From NCBI RefSeq assembly GCF_021462225.1, contig NC_061811.1, positions 10,255,663 through 10,319,662 on the forward strand: 64,000 nucleotides of DNA. The letters run 5' to 3'. How positions within the stretch are numbered: position 1 is the first letter of the stretch; every line of letters begins with the position of its first letter. The stretch comes from Girardinichthys multiradiatus. Its lineage: Eukaryota; Chordata; Actinopteri; Cyprinodontiformes; Goodeidae. A model generated the notes under the pieces. The model ran no database searches, had not been told where the DNA came from, and saw only the letters and a program-made list of their open reading frames with translations. Positions 48,561-61,049 of this stretch are shown here, in pieces. Both the position numbers and the translations under genes were made by a program.

Positions 48561-51426
48561 TCTTAATTTTTGGTAATGTAAACTTGATTAAAAATCACAT
48601 TGTTCCTAAAGCCTAAATTCTCAGCCAACTTTTATTTAGTGATATCCCAATCTGATCCCAGGTATCAACTAGGGATCTTGATCATGACATTCTTTTTTTC
48701 ATTTCCTTTTGACGGTCTGGTGTCTGTTATTATGTCTGTTATTATGTCATTATCTCAGTGAAACACACAGCCATGAGTTTTCACAGTCAGTTTTTAACAA
48801 CCACAGCCTGTTTTTGGGTGCAGGGCTTGTAATAATCTGTATTGATGTTTGTACACATTATTTCGAGGGAATCTGTGTTTCCCACTTTGAATCCTTTTTA
48901 CCCTTTACAATGGCGTTTACAGTGAGACAAAGGATGCTCCAGCTGTCTGTCTGTCATTTGACCTACTCTGCCTGCTGTGCTCAACTATCTAGACAGATGT
49001 CAGTGTAGGAAAGAGAAACACAACCCATACATTTTACAATATTTAAAACAATGATCTAGGTTTCTGAAGCAGGAAAACTTTTTCAACTTTTTTCTGCATA
49101 TTGGACACACAATAAAATATGTTACAAGCCAAATTAGTCAAATCAACAGAGTAAGTATGCTAATGTTAGCCTAGCATTAAAACAAACTGCTAAGCATGGA
49201 TGCAGGGTGTCAAGAGGAGTTTATTAAAGCCAAGCCATGCCAAGTCTGTTTAGAAATACATTATTAAGCTGTGTGCATTTTTGGTGACACATTGTGAAAA
49301 TATTACATATTATTTAATTAACTGCAGTGTAGCAGCAGTCCTTCACAAACTGATGGACAAAATATCTGTTGAAGTCAAGAAAAGGAAGATTAGGAAGAAC
49401 AATAGAGACCGCAGCATCTGGAACATTATTGGTGAGTGAGTTGTGATGCTGATGAAATGTGATTTGTTGCTGCATGTTGTTTTAAAGTATATGCATAGCA
49501 ATGATTGTGATAACTAAGTGTTGGATTGGGTGGGACTATTAAACAATGCATAGGCTTTTTTTAAATGATTTGATTCAGGGACAAACATACTTTTATTCAA
49601 TGTTTACATGTACTATGACACAGATACACTACTAAATGTCAATATATTAGTATGTACATAATATCAAGAAGTGAATTGGTCACAATTTCCTTTAACTTAA
49701 TGAAGGAAAGACAGAAGTCTTTGTTTTTAATAAAAAAAAAAACGTTAAAATGGTTAAAGATAGGCATTCAGTTAGACTATTACATTGCATCTTTCTTAAT
49801 ATATAATGCTTAAATTGTCTGTTTGTTGACTGCTATAATTTCAGTAGTCTTTCTCTGTATCTCTCTCTCTCTCATTTTACTAAACTCAGATTCAGAGCAG
49901 ATTGTTTCAAAAAGGTAGCGAGAACTAACTGGCCAAACTGAGACAAAGCAACGAGTTGTCATTCAGGTAACTTATTTGGAAATATAAGATCTTGGGCTGT
50001 TTATTGCTGAATACCACCTTAAATGACCCAACTTTCAGCTTGAAAGTTGCTGCTCTGAAAATATACTTGGAAACTAATGCTCAAAAATGTGCTTCTTCAG
50101 TGGAATTTTCCTAAGCATGTCACATATATTTCATTAAGATTTAAAGAAGCTGTTGCCTTGAGAGAAAACAGTGAAATAACTTCCTAAGCTCATGTAATCA
50201 TGCCAATATGTTTGCAGTCCTTTCTCTTCTTTGTTAAAATATGAAATACTGGCAACACAAATGACAGTAATAATGCAATAAGGGGATACGATCAGGGGAA
50301 AGGATCAGTGGTTTTAGTTGGACTTTCAGTGCAGTAAAAGTTAAATCGACTGCAGTCGCGTATAGACGTTCTTCACCACATCGGCTTTCCAGCTCTGAGG
50401 AACCCGAGCAGCGCAGCTCTTCACCCAATCAGACGGCACTCACTGCGGCCTTGAAGGAGCTGAGAGCTGTCAGCTTCAAACAAACACAGAGACAAGAGTA
50501 GAGCAACAAGAAGCAGGGCGGTGCATGTGAACCCAAGTTCTGCCGACCTTTCATCGACGGTAGTGAATTCAGCAGGGACGATGCCTTTTAGATGTGACAC
50601 CTTGTGCTATGATAGCAAGGCTGCGGCGCCTTTGAAAGCCTCTAATCTGATGGCAGAGAGGAAGAGGAGAGGAAGGAGACGTGGGAGGCACAGCGGTGCC
50701 CCCGATGTGGCAAAACTTCCTCCTTTGTTTACGTGGAATAATTGGGACACTAGAAACCCGCTTCCCATTTTTTCCCTCCATCGTTCTCTGTGGCAGCTTT
50801 GACACCTTGCCTCTCTTTCTCGTGGCTTCCTGTTTCCTGCGCTTTGCCAACCTCTCACTGTGACCAGGCAGCGGCGGAGGAGGCGTGGCCACTTGGGGAG
50901 AGGAAAAAGATTGAGACAGGAAGGAAGACGGTGTGCTTCTTCCTCCCCCACACCTTCATCTTCACCTTGACGAGAGAAGAGAAAGTGGAGATGCATTCCG
51001 AGCCTCACCTCATCACCTCCTTATTCACATGGCAGATGTGAAACATTAGTGAATGATTGACCAAATTAGTCGCTTTAATAACTGAGAACAAAGTTAATCT
51101 AAAGTAAAGAATGTGCCAGAACTTTCTTTCTTTTAAGTGTAAAGATAAGAACTGATTTTCATTAGCACAAATTAATTATCCAATTAAAACAAGTTCAGTG
51201 TGCTAAATTAAAAACAAAAGTAGCAGCAGATGTTGGCCGTATATTCATCATACTGTAACCCTTTTCTTTATTGTGTGTGTGTGTTTGTGTGTGGGCCTAA
51301 TTAAGATCAGTGTAAACAAGGCCAACAAAGGCCGAGTGGCACCACAGAAGTCACCAACTATTTAGGCGTCAAAGCTCTCATCTCAGTTGATCTTAAATCA
51401 GAAGTTTAAATCCCAGTCCTTCATGC

Positions 51427-51429
<3 letters not shown>

Positions 51430-51468
<39 letters not shown>

Positions 51469-51476
51469 CACACACA
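51430..51476. repeat. (CA)n microsatellite
   Basis: About 23 CA units with one CG interruption. Confidence 0.95.
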
Positions 51477-52649
51477 GATAATCCCAGCAGCCTTAAATAA
51501 TTTATCAAGTGTGGATTTCCTTTAAAAAATGACTTTGTTATGGAGCACATTTATCATATGGTAATAATCCAAGGAACAAAAGAAAAAACAAAAACAAATC
51601 AGTGGAATAATTTTCATATGATCAAAAGAAACTTTTAATTTTATTCTTTTCTTAGTGTGGAATTAAAACCTAATTTAATAAGTCACTAAATCACATCACA
51701 ATGTGTTAAAAAAAATGTGACAACTGAAAACACGGAAAGCAAAAAAAGAAAAAAGACCCTCCGGCACGCACACACACACATTTTACCGCCTTCTTCTTCA
51801 GTTACGTCTGCTGCTGATTGATTTAATTAGTTCTACATACATGTGCATAATTAATGCCACATATTAACAGCTCTAAATATATCCCAGCACATCTTTGGAG
51901 CACATTTATATTCCAGAAATCTTTAAGTTAATCACATAATGCCAGAGAATTAAAAGAAATGCCACCATGTATTTGGAAAACACTTAATAATTCATAGCAA
52001 CACTTGTGAGAAAATCCAATATTTACATTGCATGTGAGCAGGCTGTTGTTTTTCTGAGGAATTAACATACTGCAACATTTATCTGCACGGTTGTTTGACC
52101 CGAACGTTGAGTTTCTTCATCCACTTTGAGATGAGCTGCTGTCCGACCTGAGATCAACCGGTGATGTTTTGTTTTCCTTCCTCTGCTTCCCTCAAAGTTC
52201 TTCCCATAAATCCTGCAGGGATGCAAGGTTAATGCTTAATGCAAGGAGAAACAAACTAATCAAACATCGCAGATCTTTGTCTCATTCATCAGGGTGCAAA
52301 ATCAGGAGAGCTGTCTGTCACTGTTTTTTCTTTCTTCTTTTTTTCTAAAGTAAAAACATACACTTCAGCAACCCTCTTTCCCCCTCCCCAAATCAGAGGG
52401 AATTGAGCTGGGTGCATTTTACGCCGAAGATGAAGCACCGTGGTTAAGGTTTTGCTGATTTTCATGTAATGACTGGCAGGCGTAACACCTGGCACTGTGA
52501 AATCCAGAAATTAGCACACTCCGGGGAAACAAATTTCTTTGTTAGTGCAGAACGATGTAAAAGAGGAAAAAAACATAGGTTTGACATCGGCTGCGGATGC
52601 CGTTGTTGCAGGCTTCAGTTGTTTTCTCAACTTCTCTGAACATCACAGT

Positions 52650-52669
52650 TGTGTGTGTGTGTGTGTGTG
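52650..52669. repeat. (GT)10 microsatellite
   Basis: About ten GT units. Confidence 0.9.
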
Positions 52670-52889
52670 AGTGAAAGTGACCAACAGAAGGCAATGACAA
52701 AAAAAAATAAAAATACAGGAACTGTAGACACTTATGAAAACATGCATTAGCATGCAGAGCTGCAAAAATAATCGATACATCTAATAATACACATTATGAA
52801 ACAACAGTTTGCACTTGTTGGTTGATCAGGTGAATGTCTGCCCCATTACTAAAATATAAATTGTACAAAATAATCTCCTGTTAAAAAAA

Positions 52890-52964
52890 TGCTAATTTAT
52901 CATTTACAGTTTCCTTTAAAATATTTATCATATTTTAAAGGAAACTGTAAATGATAAATCAGCA
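52890..52964. repeat. 35-bp-stem hairpin (inverted repeat)
   Basis: Left arm 52890-52924 and right arm 52930-52964 are complementary over 35 positions with a single A/C mismatch (near 52894), around a five-base loop TTATC. The arms contain ATTTATCATTTACAGTTTCC. Imperfect pairing may continue outward through the flanking A- and T-rich bases. It could be a small palindromic MITE or the source of a hairpin RNA. Confidence 0.9.
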
Positions 52965-53724
52965 CTTTTATTTCTAGTGTGTAAATATGAAAGGTAGATG
53001 CTTTAGTTGCATCCCTCACCTGAAAGATGCTATCCTAAACTCAACATGAACTAAACTGTTATAGATAACAGATAAACAGTCTGAAATCTGAAAAAAATTC
53101 AAGGCAAATGTAATCTAAATTAACAAGGGGTTAAATAAGTTTTTCATGCTCCAGGTTCTTGACAGTTTCCGCTTTACTTAAACCAAAAGAATAATCTATT
53201 TATTAATATATTTGTGTATGTTTTAGCACATTTTGTGTTACTGCCACATAAATACGCAGCACGAATGAAGTAAATGTTTTAATCTGCAATGCTTCTGTCT
53301 AAAGCATCGCTGACATTTACTAAAATTTTATTTCAGATTTCTTTACTTAAATCAACTTGAAATATGTCACAGAAAATATGAGTGATTAAAAAAATTATTT
53401 CATTATATCTTAATGAATACAATTAAATGTTGCTCACCAAATGCAATTAATAAATTTATTTCCTTTCATACATTTTAATAATTATTCTTATATCAGTGCT
53501 GTATGATCTCATAAACTCTAAAATCAGAACTCAGAGCTTCTCTCTGACTCACACAGCAAACAATTCCAAACCCAACTTTGAAATCACTGCTGGATTCATG
53601 TTTTTGTTGGAGCAGAAGTAAATGGATCCTTTCCTTAATGATGTTTCCACTCCTTACAGAAGTCCTCTTCCTTCTGAGTCGAGCAGTGACTGAGAAAGGA
53701 GATCTCTCCCTCTTCCTCTGCTGT

Positions 53725-53990
53725 CAGTCAGCCTCCTCCTCCTGCTCTGCGGCGGCGGCTCTGTGCGGGGCCGAGCAGCTTGGCAGAGATGCATGGTGAT
53801 GATGAGAACTCGTCGCAGCCTAGCAGGGTTTCCTCCTCATCAAGCTCAGAACAAAGGGGGGTGCCGGTCCGCTCTGCTGCTCTAAATACAGCCTGCAACG
53901 TGGCCTGGCCAACTGCAAAACACGCTGCGTTCAGTTGCAGAGAAAATACAAGCAAGGAAGCTGGAGGTGGCAGATCTGCAGGGTGAAGGC
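53725..53990. other. GC- and CpG-rich patch, nature unknown
   Basis: Composition rises sharply (GCGGCGGCGG near 53750) with frames on both strands: plus strand MHGDDENSSQPSRVSSSSSSE from about 53789, and minus strand of 92 codons. Neither is recognised, and no acceptor or donor pair makes a convincing exon. It could be a first exon or CpG-rich control region of an unseen gene, or nothing. Confidence 0.2.
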
Positions 53991-54284
53991 AGGATGTTGA
54001 CTTCAAGCACAGGAAACAGTTAAGCTGATTTCAACCCCTGATGGAGTTAAAGAGTCGTGGGTAAGGTTACACCTGCTGCATTAGGCTAAATGACTTCAGA
54101 GTTTTAAACATCCAAAAAAAAAAAAATTACCAGAGACCACAGAATTAAAAGTGATGCAAACTAAAACTCAAAACAGAAGCCTTTTATTTTATTCCTGCAA
54201 GACCTTCGTGAATTTAAAATACCATAAATGAAATAAGGTTAAGTTGCGAATGTCAGGCAGCAAAGTAAACATGCCTACAGCAGT

Positions 54285-55862
54285 GCAAAAGTATTAATAC
54301 CTTTTGAACTTTGCCATATTATGCAATGTTACAACAAACTTTAATGTATATTATTGGGATTTCAGGTGACAGGCCATTGCAACATAGTGCATAATTGTTA
54401 CGTGAAATGAAAAGGAAACATGGCTGTAATTCTGTTTTACAAATCAGTTTCTGCAAAAGTGCGTCATTATATTCAGCAATCTTTGCTCTGATACACCTAA
54501 ATAAAATAATAAAAGTGCAACAAATTGCATTCAGAGGTCACCTAATCAATGTACTGTCTATTTAATCTCACTATAAATCCAGCTGTTCTGTGAAGGAAAA
54601 CTTTCATGAACAAGCAGTATCATATAGACCAAGGAACGCAGCACGCAGGTCAGTGATAAAGTTTTTGAGATGCTTAAAGCGGGGTTAGGTTATTACACAA
54701 TATTGCAAGCTCTGACGTTCTACGAACACTGGGTGGACTATTTTGATACGGCTGTCCCCATGAACCGACAGGCCAGGCAAGAACAAGATTAATCAGAGAA
54801 GCAGCTAAGAGGCCCATAACTCTGTTGGAAGTACAGAAATCAATGCTTCAGGTGTGAGAATCTGTTGACAGGACAACTAATAATCTTGCACCCTACAAAC
54901 CTGACCTTTACTGAAGAGTGGCAAGAGGAACGCCACAGGTGAATGAGCAGGAAAAAGAAAAGCTGTAAAGAGTTAGTTGGAAGAAAACTTGTTACAAGGG
55001 AGGAAGACTGTCTACAGTCTACAGTGCTGCAGACAGGTTCACCTTTCTCTAGTTGCTGTTCTTCTTTCATGTGTTCCTGCACATTTACGCCGGGATCACA
55101 CTCAACACGGTGCAGGTGCGGTGCAGCTGTGGTGCGGTCGTGCTGCAGAAAGCCACTCACACTGCGCTGCGGCCAGCCCAGCCCGGCCCTGCTATGGCTC
55201 CGGCTGCGGAAACGGTGCTCCTGAGAGCAGAAGTTCACGTGGGTTCTGGGAGTTCACGCGAGAACTAGCCCAAATATTTAGCAAGTCTCTCATAAACAAA
55301 GCCCATATTTGGCCATATTTTGACCCAGTGTCACCGGTTATAAAGTATTGTTCATGTTTCAGAGCATACAGGCCAAACAAGAGCGGAAATGCCTGTATGC
55401 TCCTTTCTGTTGCTATCCCTCCAAGTGAGTAAAAACAGCTACGGATTTCGTTTTAAGTCAATACTTGTTATTCGTGCGCATAACTATCCTTTTTCATCTT
55501 CAAATAGCACCTCCGTTTCCTCGTTTTTCTGTTTTGTGTCATTTTTGTTTACACTAGTCAAGTTAGCGTATGTTGGTGGGATAATTTTATTATGAAATTC
55601 ACCGGAACTCTCTCCTGTCAGGCTTCCTGTTTGGCTGGTAAAATTCTTGATACAAAACTTGATACAGAAGCCGCTGCAGTGTCCCGCCAAAACTTTCTAC
55701 TCGCCATATGGCTCCCACACTCTGGTCTGCACATTGGTCCATCAAATCAGCATTCCCTGACACTACTTTGTGTTGGTCTGTCATTTAAAATCCCAATCAA
55801 ATACAACTTTGTGGTTGCAACATAAAAAAAAAAAAAAATTAAAATGTTAAAGGGGCTGTAGT
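54285..55862 (+). mobile_element. Chimeric, deleted Tc1-like transposon
   Basis: The left arm (AGTGCAAAAGTATTAATACC) and right arm (CTTTGTGTTGGTCTGTCA ... AAAATGTTAAAGGGG) are the two ends of a Tc1-like element family also seen at 18905. The transposase N-terminus is present (54655-54930: GCTTAAAGCGGGGTTAGG, CGACAGGCCAGGCAAG, GAAGCAGCTAAGAGGCCCAT, AGAGTGGCAAGAGG). Most of the catalytic domain is missing: sequence jumps near 54955 to a piece from further along (TTGGAAGAAAACTTGTT), then at about 55050 leaves the family altogether until about 55726. Non-functional. Confidence 0.62.
55051..55725. other. Unrelated block inside the Tc1 chimera
   Basis: This 675-bp segment is absent from the element family. 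Its left part (55090-55260) is GC- and CpG-rich with repeated GTGCGGT-type words (GGTGCAGGTGCGGTGCAGC); the rest is AT-rich. No terminal inverted repeat or target duplication is evident. It may be a nested MITE or captured host DNA. Chance frames of up to 151 codons cross its borders. Confidence 0.4.
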
Positions 55863-55865
55863 TCA

Positions 55866-56200
55866 TGAGTTAAAGTAATACATCCTGATGCTATGTCCAT
55901 CAATCATAAAGGGGCGTTCTGAGGAAAGCTCCAAAGGGAGTTACAGAGGGGGTATCCTGTTCAGATAAACTCTCAGCGAAGGAGTTATGCCGCCCTACAG
56001 TAGAAGTTTATTTTAAGACATTTGTAGACATCATGTTCTTTCAGTCATGATCTATATACCTCATGACCCTAGGTAAGGGCTGGAACATATGCTGGAGAAG
56101 TAAATCCAGTTTCACCTCTAGCTTAAATCATCCCCCTGACGTGGAGGGAGCATTCCACAGTTTTCCGGTTAAAGAACATCACCCAGACTTGGAGGAGTTA
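55866..56200 (-). pseudogene. Highly decayed LINE C-terminal fragment
   Basis: The plus strand shows CATGACCCTAGGTAAGGG and GAGGGAGCATTCCACAG in the same order as the fragment at 13490-13935 and the common teleost LINE behind it. On the minus strand this is the region after the reverse transcriptase active site. It is too decayed to translate. Confidence 0.45.
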
Positions 56201-57433
56201 ACTTTCATTATAGCTGTTTAACATTAGGCTATAAAATACATGATTCCATGAATGTCCTGGGAACTCACGTTATTTGCAGTTGTTTGTAAACTTTTAAATT
56301 AAAATGGATGAACTCTGAGATATAGTGAAGTTAACCTATCATGAAGAAACTTGTTAAATTAAACTTGTTGTTGTTGTCCCTGGAACACAAACACATCAGC
56401 GAAGAGACTGTTAAAAGAGCAACAACATGTTCTGGTCCATCACTTCAAACTGTCTGTCCTGCTGCTAATCTGGGAGGACGTTCCTAAACAGTCCGGTCAA
56501 ACTGTGGACATCCCAGCTGTCAAAAAGCATTCAGCCAGCTCAGTCTTTCCTCCGTCTGCCCTCCAGCTGCTCCGCCTGCTTCCAGGCTTAAAGCACCTCT
56601 GCCTGGGACACACTTCATCTCTCTTCCTGCTCTTTGGACGTGAGTGTGTCACCTCTGTTTATATCTGTCCAACCAGCATAGATGAGAACGCCGCACGCTA
56701 AACGGACATGTCTCCTAATCTGAGTGCAGCTGTGAGTTCGGGGAGAGATGAGGCACCGGCGTTCACGTCACATTGGCTGTGTTGATCGTCTCCATTATGG
56801 CCTGCACGCTGTAGGGCTTTTTACTCTCTCCATCACATAGATTTTTGTGAAATGTAGATAAACAGGTCATTTTGTTTCTTTTTTTCTGCTGTTAGTCCAC
56901 AAAGACAAGATTTCAGAGCATAACGAGATTAAAATTGTTCAGTTGGAGACGAGTCCAGGCAGCCTCTGCCACAAACACTTAACATACAAGGAAACATCAT
57001 CACTTTCTACTTGTTTTTCCTTTTTTTGTGTGAAACCTCATAGGTTTTATGTAAGTTTTAAAGGGTCTCTGACTTTTGATATATTTTGTACTGTGTTATA
57101 TTGAACTTTTGTGGCCTCAGAGTTTTTCCAGGTCTTCCTTTTGAGTTGCTTGCCTTTCAAATTAAAATTTTCCATTTTTATTTAGTCAATTATTACATCT
57201 GTTTGCGTCCTTTCTGACAATGTTATTTCCAAGTTTTACAACTATCCTGATATCCTGAGTTTAATGTGCATATCTGGCAGTATCCCTTTGAATTAAGACA
57301 TTGTTAGTTTTGTAGCCTAATTGCCTAAGTCATATAGGGCAAAAATAACAATCTGAGAGTTTATTTTAAACCTCTAGAATTGCAATCACAGTACTAGATC
57401 AGTGATAAACATAGACCATAAAAATGAGTGGTA
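56201..57433. other. Unique sequence, no gene recognised
   Basis: A 65-codon frame at 56504-56701 and GC-balanced sequence nearby (56500-56780) have no recognisable product. The rest is AT-rich. Confidence 0.45.
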
Positions 57434-57546
57434 CCCAGGTCCAGTCCTTGATAGCTACTATCCTGCATTCTCCAACACACCTGAATCAAATGAATGGCTC
57501 GTTACCAGGCCTCTGCAGAACTTGATTTAGGTGTGTTGTAGAAAGG
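57434..57546. mobile_element. Partial palindromic MITE
   Basis: CAACACACCTGAATCAA (57473-57489) and TTGATTTAGGTGTGTTG (57522-57538) form inverted arms with one mismatch. The left flank CCCAGGTCCAGTCCTTGA is the outer part of a fold-back repeat common in teleosts. The right outer arm is missing, so the copy is truncated. Confidence 0.55.
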
Positions 57547-58340
57547 ATGCATCCAAAAGTCAGTCTGTGTGATGTGAGGTAGAGATCTGGGCTTAATGCT
57601 GAACACAGGTAAAACATTAGTTCCCTTAGTCATCTTAGTGCTAGTGCTCCTGCTTCTTCTTCTTCTGCTGGCGGTATGCAACAAATTCAGAGGTGCATAC
57701 TGCCACCTACTGTACATCATTGTATAACTCCACCCACTATATTCTATGTTTTAGTTTTGTATTTCATAAAAATAAGAACAATGCTTTATTTATAATACTC
57801 TTGATTTCCCCCCTATCTAACCTCTGTTCCTAATATTCCTTTTAGACTGAATTATCTCCCATTCTGGCACTATGTTTACTGGCGGTGAGGAGTGTGACAG
57901 TGCATGCGCAACGCGAATCGACTAACTATGTGCTCCACTAACCAGCCTGAGATCACGTGACGCCAAGTCGCTGATGTAAATTCGTATTCTCAAAGAAAAG
58001 AAATCATATTCACAAACTGTTATAGCATATTGTATTCATAAAGAATAAACCACAACTGTAAACTTGAACTTTGTGTTTGTAATTTCTTGAAGCTGTAACA
58101 TTTTATTTTGTATTCTTATAGAGAACATATACAATACCTCTTTTGGATTTTACTTATGCACAACTATTGACTAATGTGCACACATTTCCGTCTTTACATA
58201 CACATTGTTTTTGACAGCGTTCTTACCCCATAGTACCATGATAGGATGCCAGCTGTGCAGTAAGTCCTCCCATGAAATTTCATGGGTACTAAACATTCCT
58301 TAGCCAACTGTTAGTGGTATCACAACAATGTGGAGGCACA
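57547..58340. other. Unique AT-rich sequence
   Basis: A short CTT run lies at 57652-57666. Otherwise nothing is recognised. Confidence 0.45.
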
Positions 58341-58490
58341 CTAAGTGTGTGGTGTGTGTGTGTGCATAGTTGTTTGTCCTGCGTGTCCAGGTTGTACCCC
58401 ACCTCTGGCCCAGTGACCACTGGAGATAGGCACCAGCTCACCCCAGTGATCTTGCAAGTAAAAAGCGGGTATAGACAATGAATCGATGAC
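58341..58490 (+). mobile_element. 3' half of the tRNA-derived SINE family
   Basis: GCATAGTTGTTTGTCCTG, CACTGGAGATAGGCACCAGC and AAAAGCGGGTATAGACAATG match, in order, the second half of the SINE at 16004-16354. The tRNA head with its A and B boxes is missing, so it is a 5'-truncated copy. Confidence 0.75.
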
Positions 58491-58509
58491 CAAGCATCTG
58501 CATCCAAAT

Positions 58510-59050
58510 CCAACATCCTGAAATGTAAATAAAAGTGTTTAATGTAGTGGTGTAAAGCATCCAACTACTAGACTCCAGAGTATTAAGATGTGTTCTTCTG
58601 ATTGACAAATCATGCTTCTCTGTCTGGGAATTGAATGTCTCAGTTTGAGTCTAGCTTTGGTGGTTGAAAGAAGAACAATGTTTCTGACTGCATTTCGACA
58701 AGTGTTACGTTTGGTGGAAGGGGGATTAAGATTTTTGGTTGTTGAGCGTGGCTTCTTAGTGTCAGTTAAAGGAACTCTAACTGCTGAAGCATGTGAATAC
58801 ATTTTGAACAATACAAGGGTTCTGACTCTAAGTTTGGGGTTGGTTGCTTCCTGTTCCAACACACACCAGTGCACAAAGCAAGGTCCATAAAGACATTGAT
58901 GAAGAAATTTAATGCGGAAGCACCTGACTGCCCTGAATGGAGTCCTGGTGTCAACCCAGTATAACACCTTTGCGGTGAATTTCAGTGGAAAAAAGAGCCA
59001 GGCCTTTTTGTCCAACATCAGTGTCTGACCTCCCAAATTGTCAAACATTC
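58510..59050 (+). pseudogene. Decayed Tc1-like transposase, catalytic region
   Basis: Successive frames on the plus strand give FLVSVKGTLTAEACEYILNN (near 58757-58812) and, at the nucleotide level, CACCAGTGCACAAAGCAAGG and AAGACATTGATGAAG (58863-58905). These correspond to the middle of a Tc1 transposase between the first catalytic Asp and the DxxPIE segment. Stops and frameshifts are frequent, and the QDN and NPIE boxes are lost. No terminal repeats are found, and it lies directly after the SINE fragment. Confidence 0.6.
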
Positions 59051-59343
59051 ACATAGATACACCCCTGAACTCTCCAAAAAGAGTTGAAACTGGTTAACAG
59101 AAAAGGTGGACTGACATTATATTATATGCAGATTAAGAAATGGATGTCAGTCAAATTCATATATGAGTGAAAAAAAGACTAGAAAATACTTTTGAAGATG
59201 TACTTCACATCAACCACATGTTTAAACAAGTTTGAGTTGGAAAATTGTCAGTATTGTAAAACAGAACATGTAAAAAACATGAACCGTTATTGAAAACAAA
59301 AAATGAAATGTTCAAGTACAATAAATACAGTGTTTTCTTGTGA

Positions 59344-59893
59344 CTATGAATATGAATATATTATTTAATATTTTATCAAATAATATTTTGGTCTGTTAAG
59401 GGTTGTCCTGTGAATATAAGCCCAATAAAGCGGTGGTATTAAGACAAAATCGAAAGGGATGAGCCAAGCTCTGTCATTATTGAACAGCAAAACTCTGCAC
59501 ACACATTGAATGAATTTACACTATTTCTTAAAATACAAGAATTTATTAACAAAAATAAGTCAACTCAAAGTCAAACATATTTCAATCAACAAACTCTTCA
59601 CCATGCTAAAACAATCCAACTAAACTACCAAGCAGAATTAAAGAATAGGGAAAACTAATGGGCTATGTACAATATAAACAAATGGATTAAAGATGATTGA
59701 AAACCATGACCGAAAGAGTGATGCAACATTACCATGCAATGTTTATGTTTGAGAACCAAGGATTATCTTGAACAATCTGGAAATTAAGTTAAGTTAGTCT
59801 TGCAACCAACTTAGGCAATAATCAGCATACCTATAGACAACCATTCACAATGCAAGATCAGATAAAATATTATTTTACTAAAATAATGTTTTA
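59344..59893. repeat. Long direct repeat, copy 1 (extends rightward)
   Basis: From TATGAAT at 59344 the sequence matches 63445-64000 to the window end, about 93% identical over some 510 compared bases by hand count. The unique-looking sequence to about 61200 probably belongs to the same element, since copy 2 is cut off by the window edge. TGTTAAGGGTTGTCCTGTG near the left end and AT-rich body would fit an LTR, but the true ends are not visible. Confidence 0.8.
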
Positions 59894-61049
59894 AAGAATG
59901 ATCTGCTGAATAAAACCAACCTTCTGGTTGACTAATTCTCAATGGTGTCTCATTAGCTGCCTTTATTTATTAAAATAATATTTAAAGAAATATTATTAAG
60001 GAAATAGCTAAATATTTAAGGAAATATTTTGAAAAAGAACCACATCTTTCTGGAGAAATGGGGCTTAATGGTGTTTACTTAATTGTCAAGTTTAGCAAAA
60101 CAATGTTTAGGGAAATATTTTACTGGATTGAAAACTAGCAACCTTTTTGGGTAAATGATCTTAGTAGGCAAGCACGTGTCCTTAGCTGTTAGCAGTTAAA
60201 GCTAACAAAAGAAGCTTATAGCTTATCATCAGAATCAAACACACACCTTTAAAATACCATTAATAAAAGGGTTAAAATGCATAAGCGCGGATGACGCGTT
60301 ATGATCAATCTTCTGTGTTTAAAATCATCCTTCAAGTAAAGTTTGTCTTAACTTTAAAATCACACAAACACAGTACACAAAACTGACCACGTGTGCTGAG
60401 CAGATAGCCTGCTAGCACGAAGATAGCTGAATTTCAACACAAACAAAACGAAAGCATGAAACGAAAAATATTTAGATTATTTCATTCTAAAATACTTCTA
60501 TCGCTCTCTGCCCAAACCACCTAAACTCATATGTGAACCGTGCAGAGGAGAAGTTGTCCGGGCGATGAGGTTTGAAGAAAGCTTCTATGGTGAACAAAAG
60601 GGTTAGCTTCCAGCTAACCTCCGTAGCTGTGGGTGGAGGCGGCTGCCTCTGTTGGCCGACCGAACTGCACGCTACAGCTGCAACCACGGTGCTGCGGTCC
60701 CTCCTTCAGACCGTGAAAACCGCTCCACTCGGCGTCGTAGAGACAGGGTCTCTGCTGGGAACTCTCTATAACACAGTTTGATTCTGTAGACCTCAGAGAG
60801 AAAGTCAAGCAACACTTGTACCTTAATTACCCCCGTTCATGAATGAATACCGGATACACAAACAGCAATTCATTCGTACTTAACTTAGTGCATATGCTCG
60901 GCTGATCTTATGACACTCTTGGATCCAGTTTGAAGAGTTATGTCTGTTTGCCTGCAAAGAGAGCGCGCTGTCTCTCCTATCCAGATTCTCTCAAGATCAG
61001 TGTGGAAGAGATCGATTCATTGGAAAAGTGGGGGTTTTATTCAAAACAG

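Larger units (their letters stand above)
48561..54284. other. Long unique stretch with microsatellites and one hairpin
   Basis: No gene is recognised. 50340-50960 and 53725-53990 are GC-richer islands with several CpGs and chance frames on both strands, but neither shows splice-bounded coding or a known domain. A CT run lies at 49857-49873. 51800-52060 is unique and AT-rich with ATTAAT cores and could be regulatory. Confidence 0.4.

Noticed and set aside
50340..51040. Possible coding exon or CpG island near 50.6 kb
   Set aside because: Frames of 93-133 codons exist on both strands with Arg- and Ser-rich chance composition; no recognisable protein or splice-bounded exon was found.
54977..55432. 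151-codon and overlapping frames near 55 kb
   Set aside because: They cross the border between transposon and inserted DNA and have no domain; other frames on both strands are equally open.
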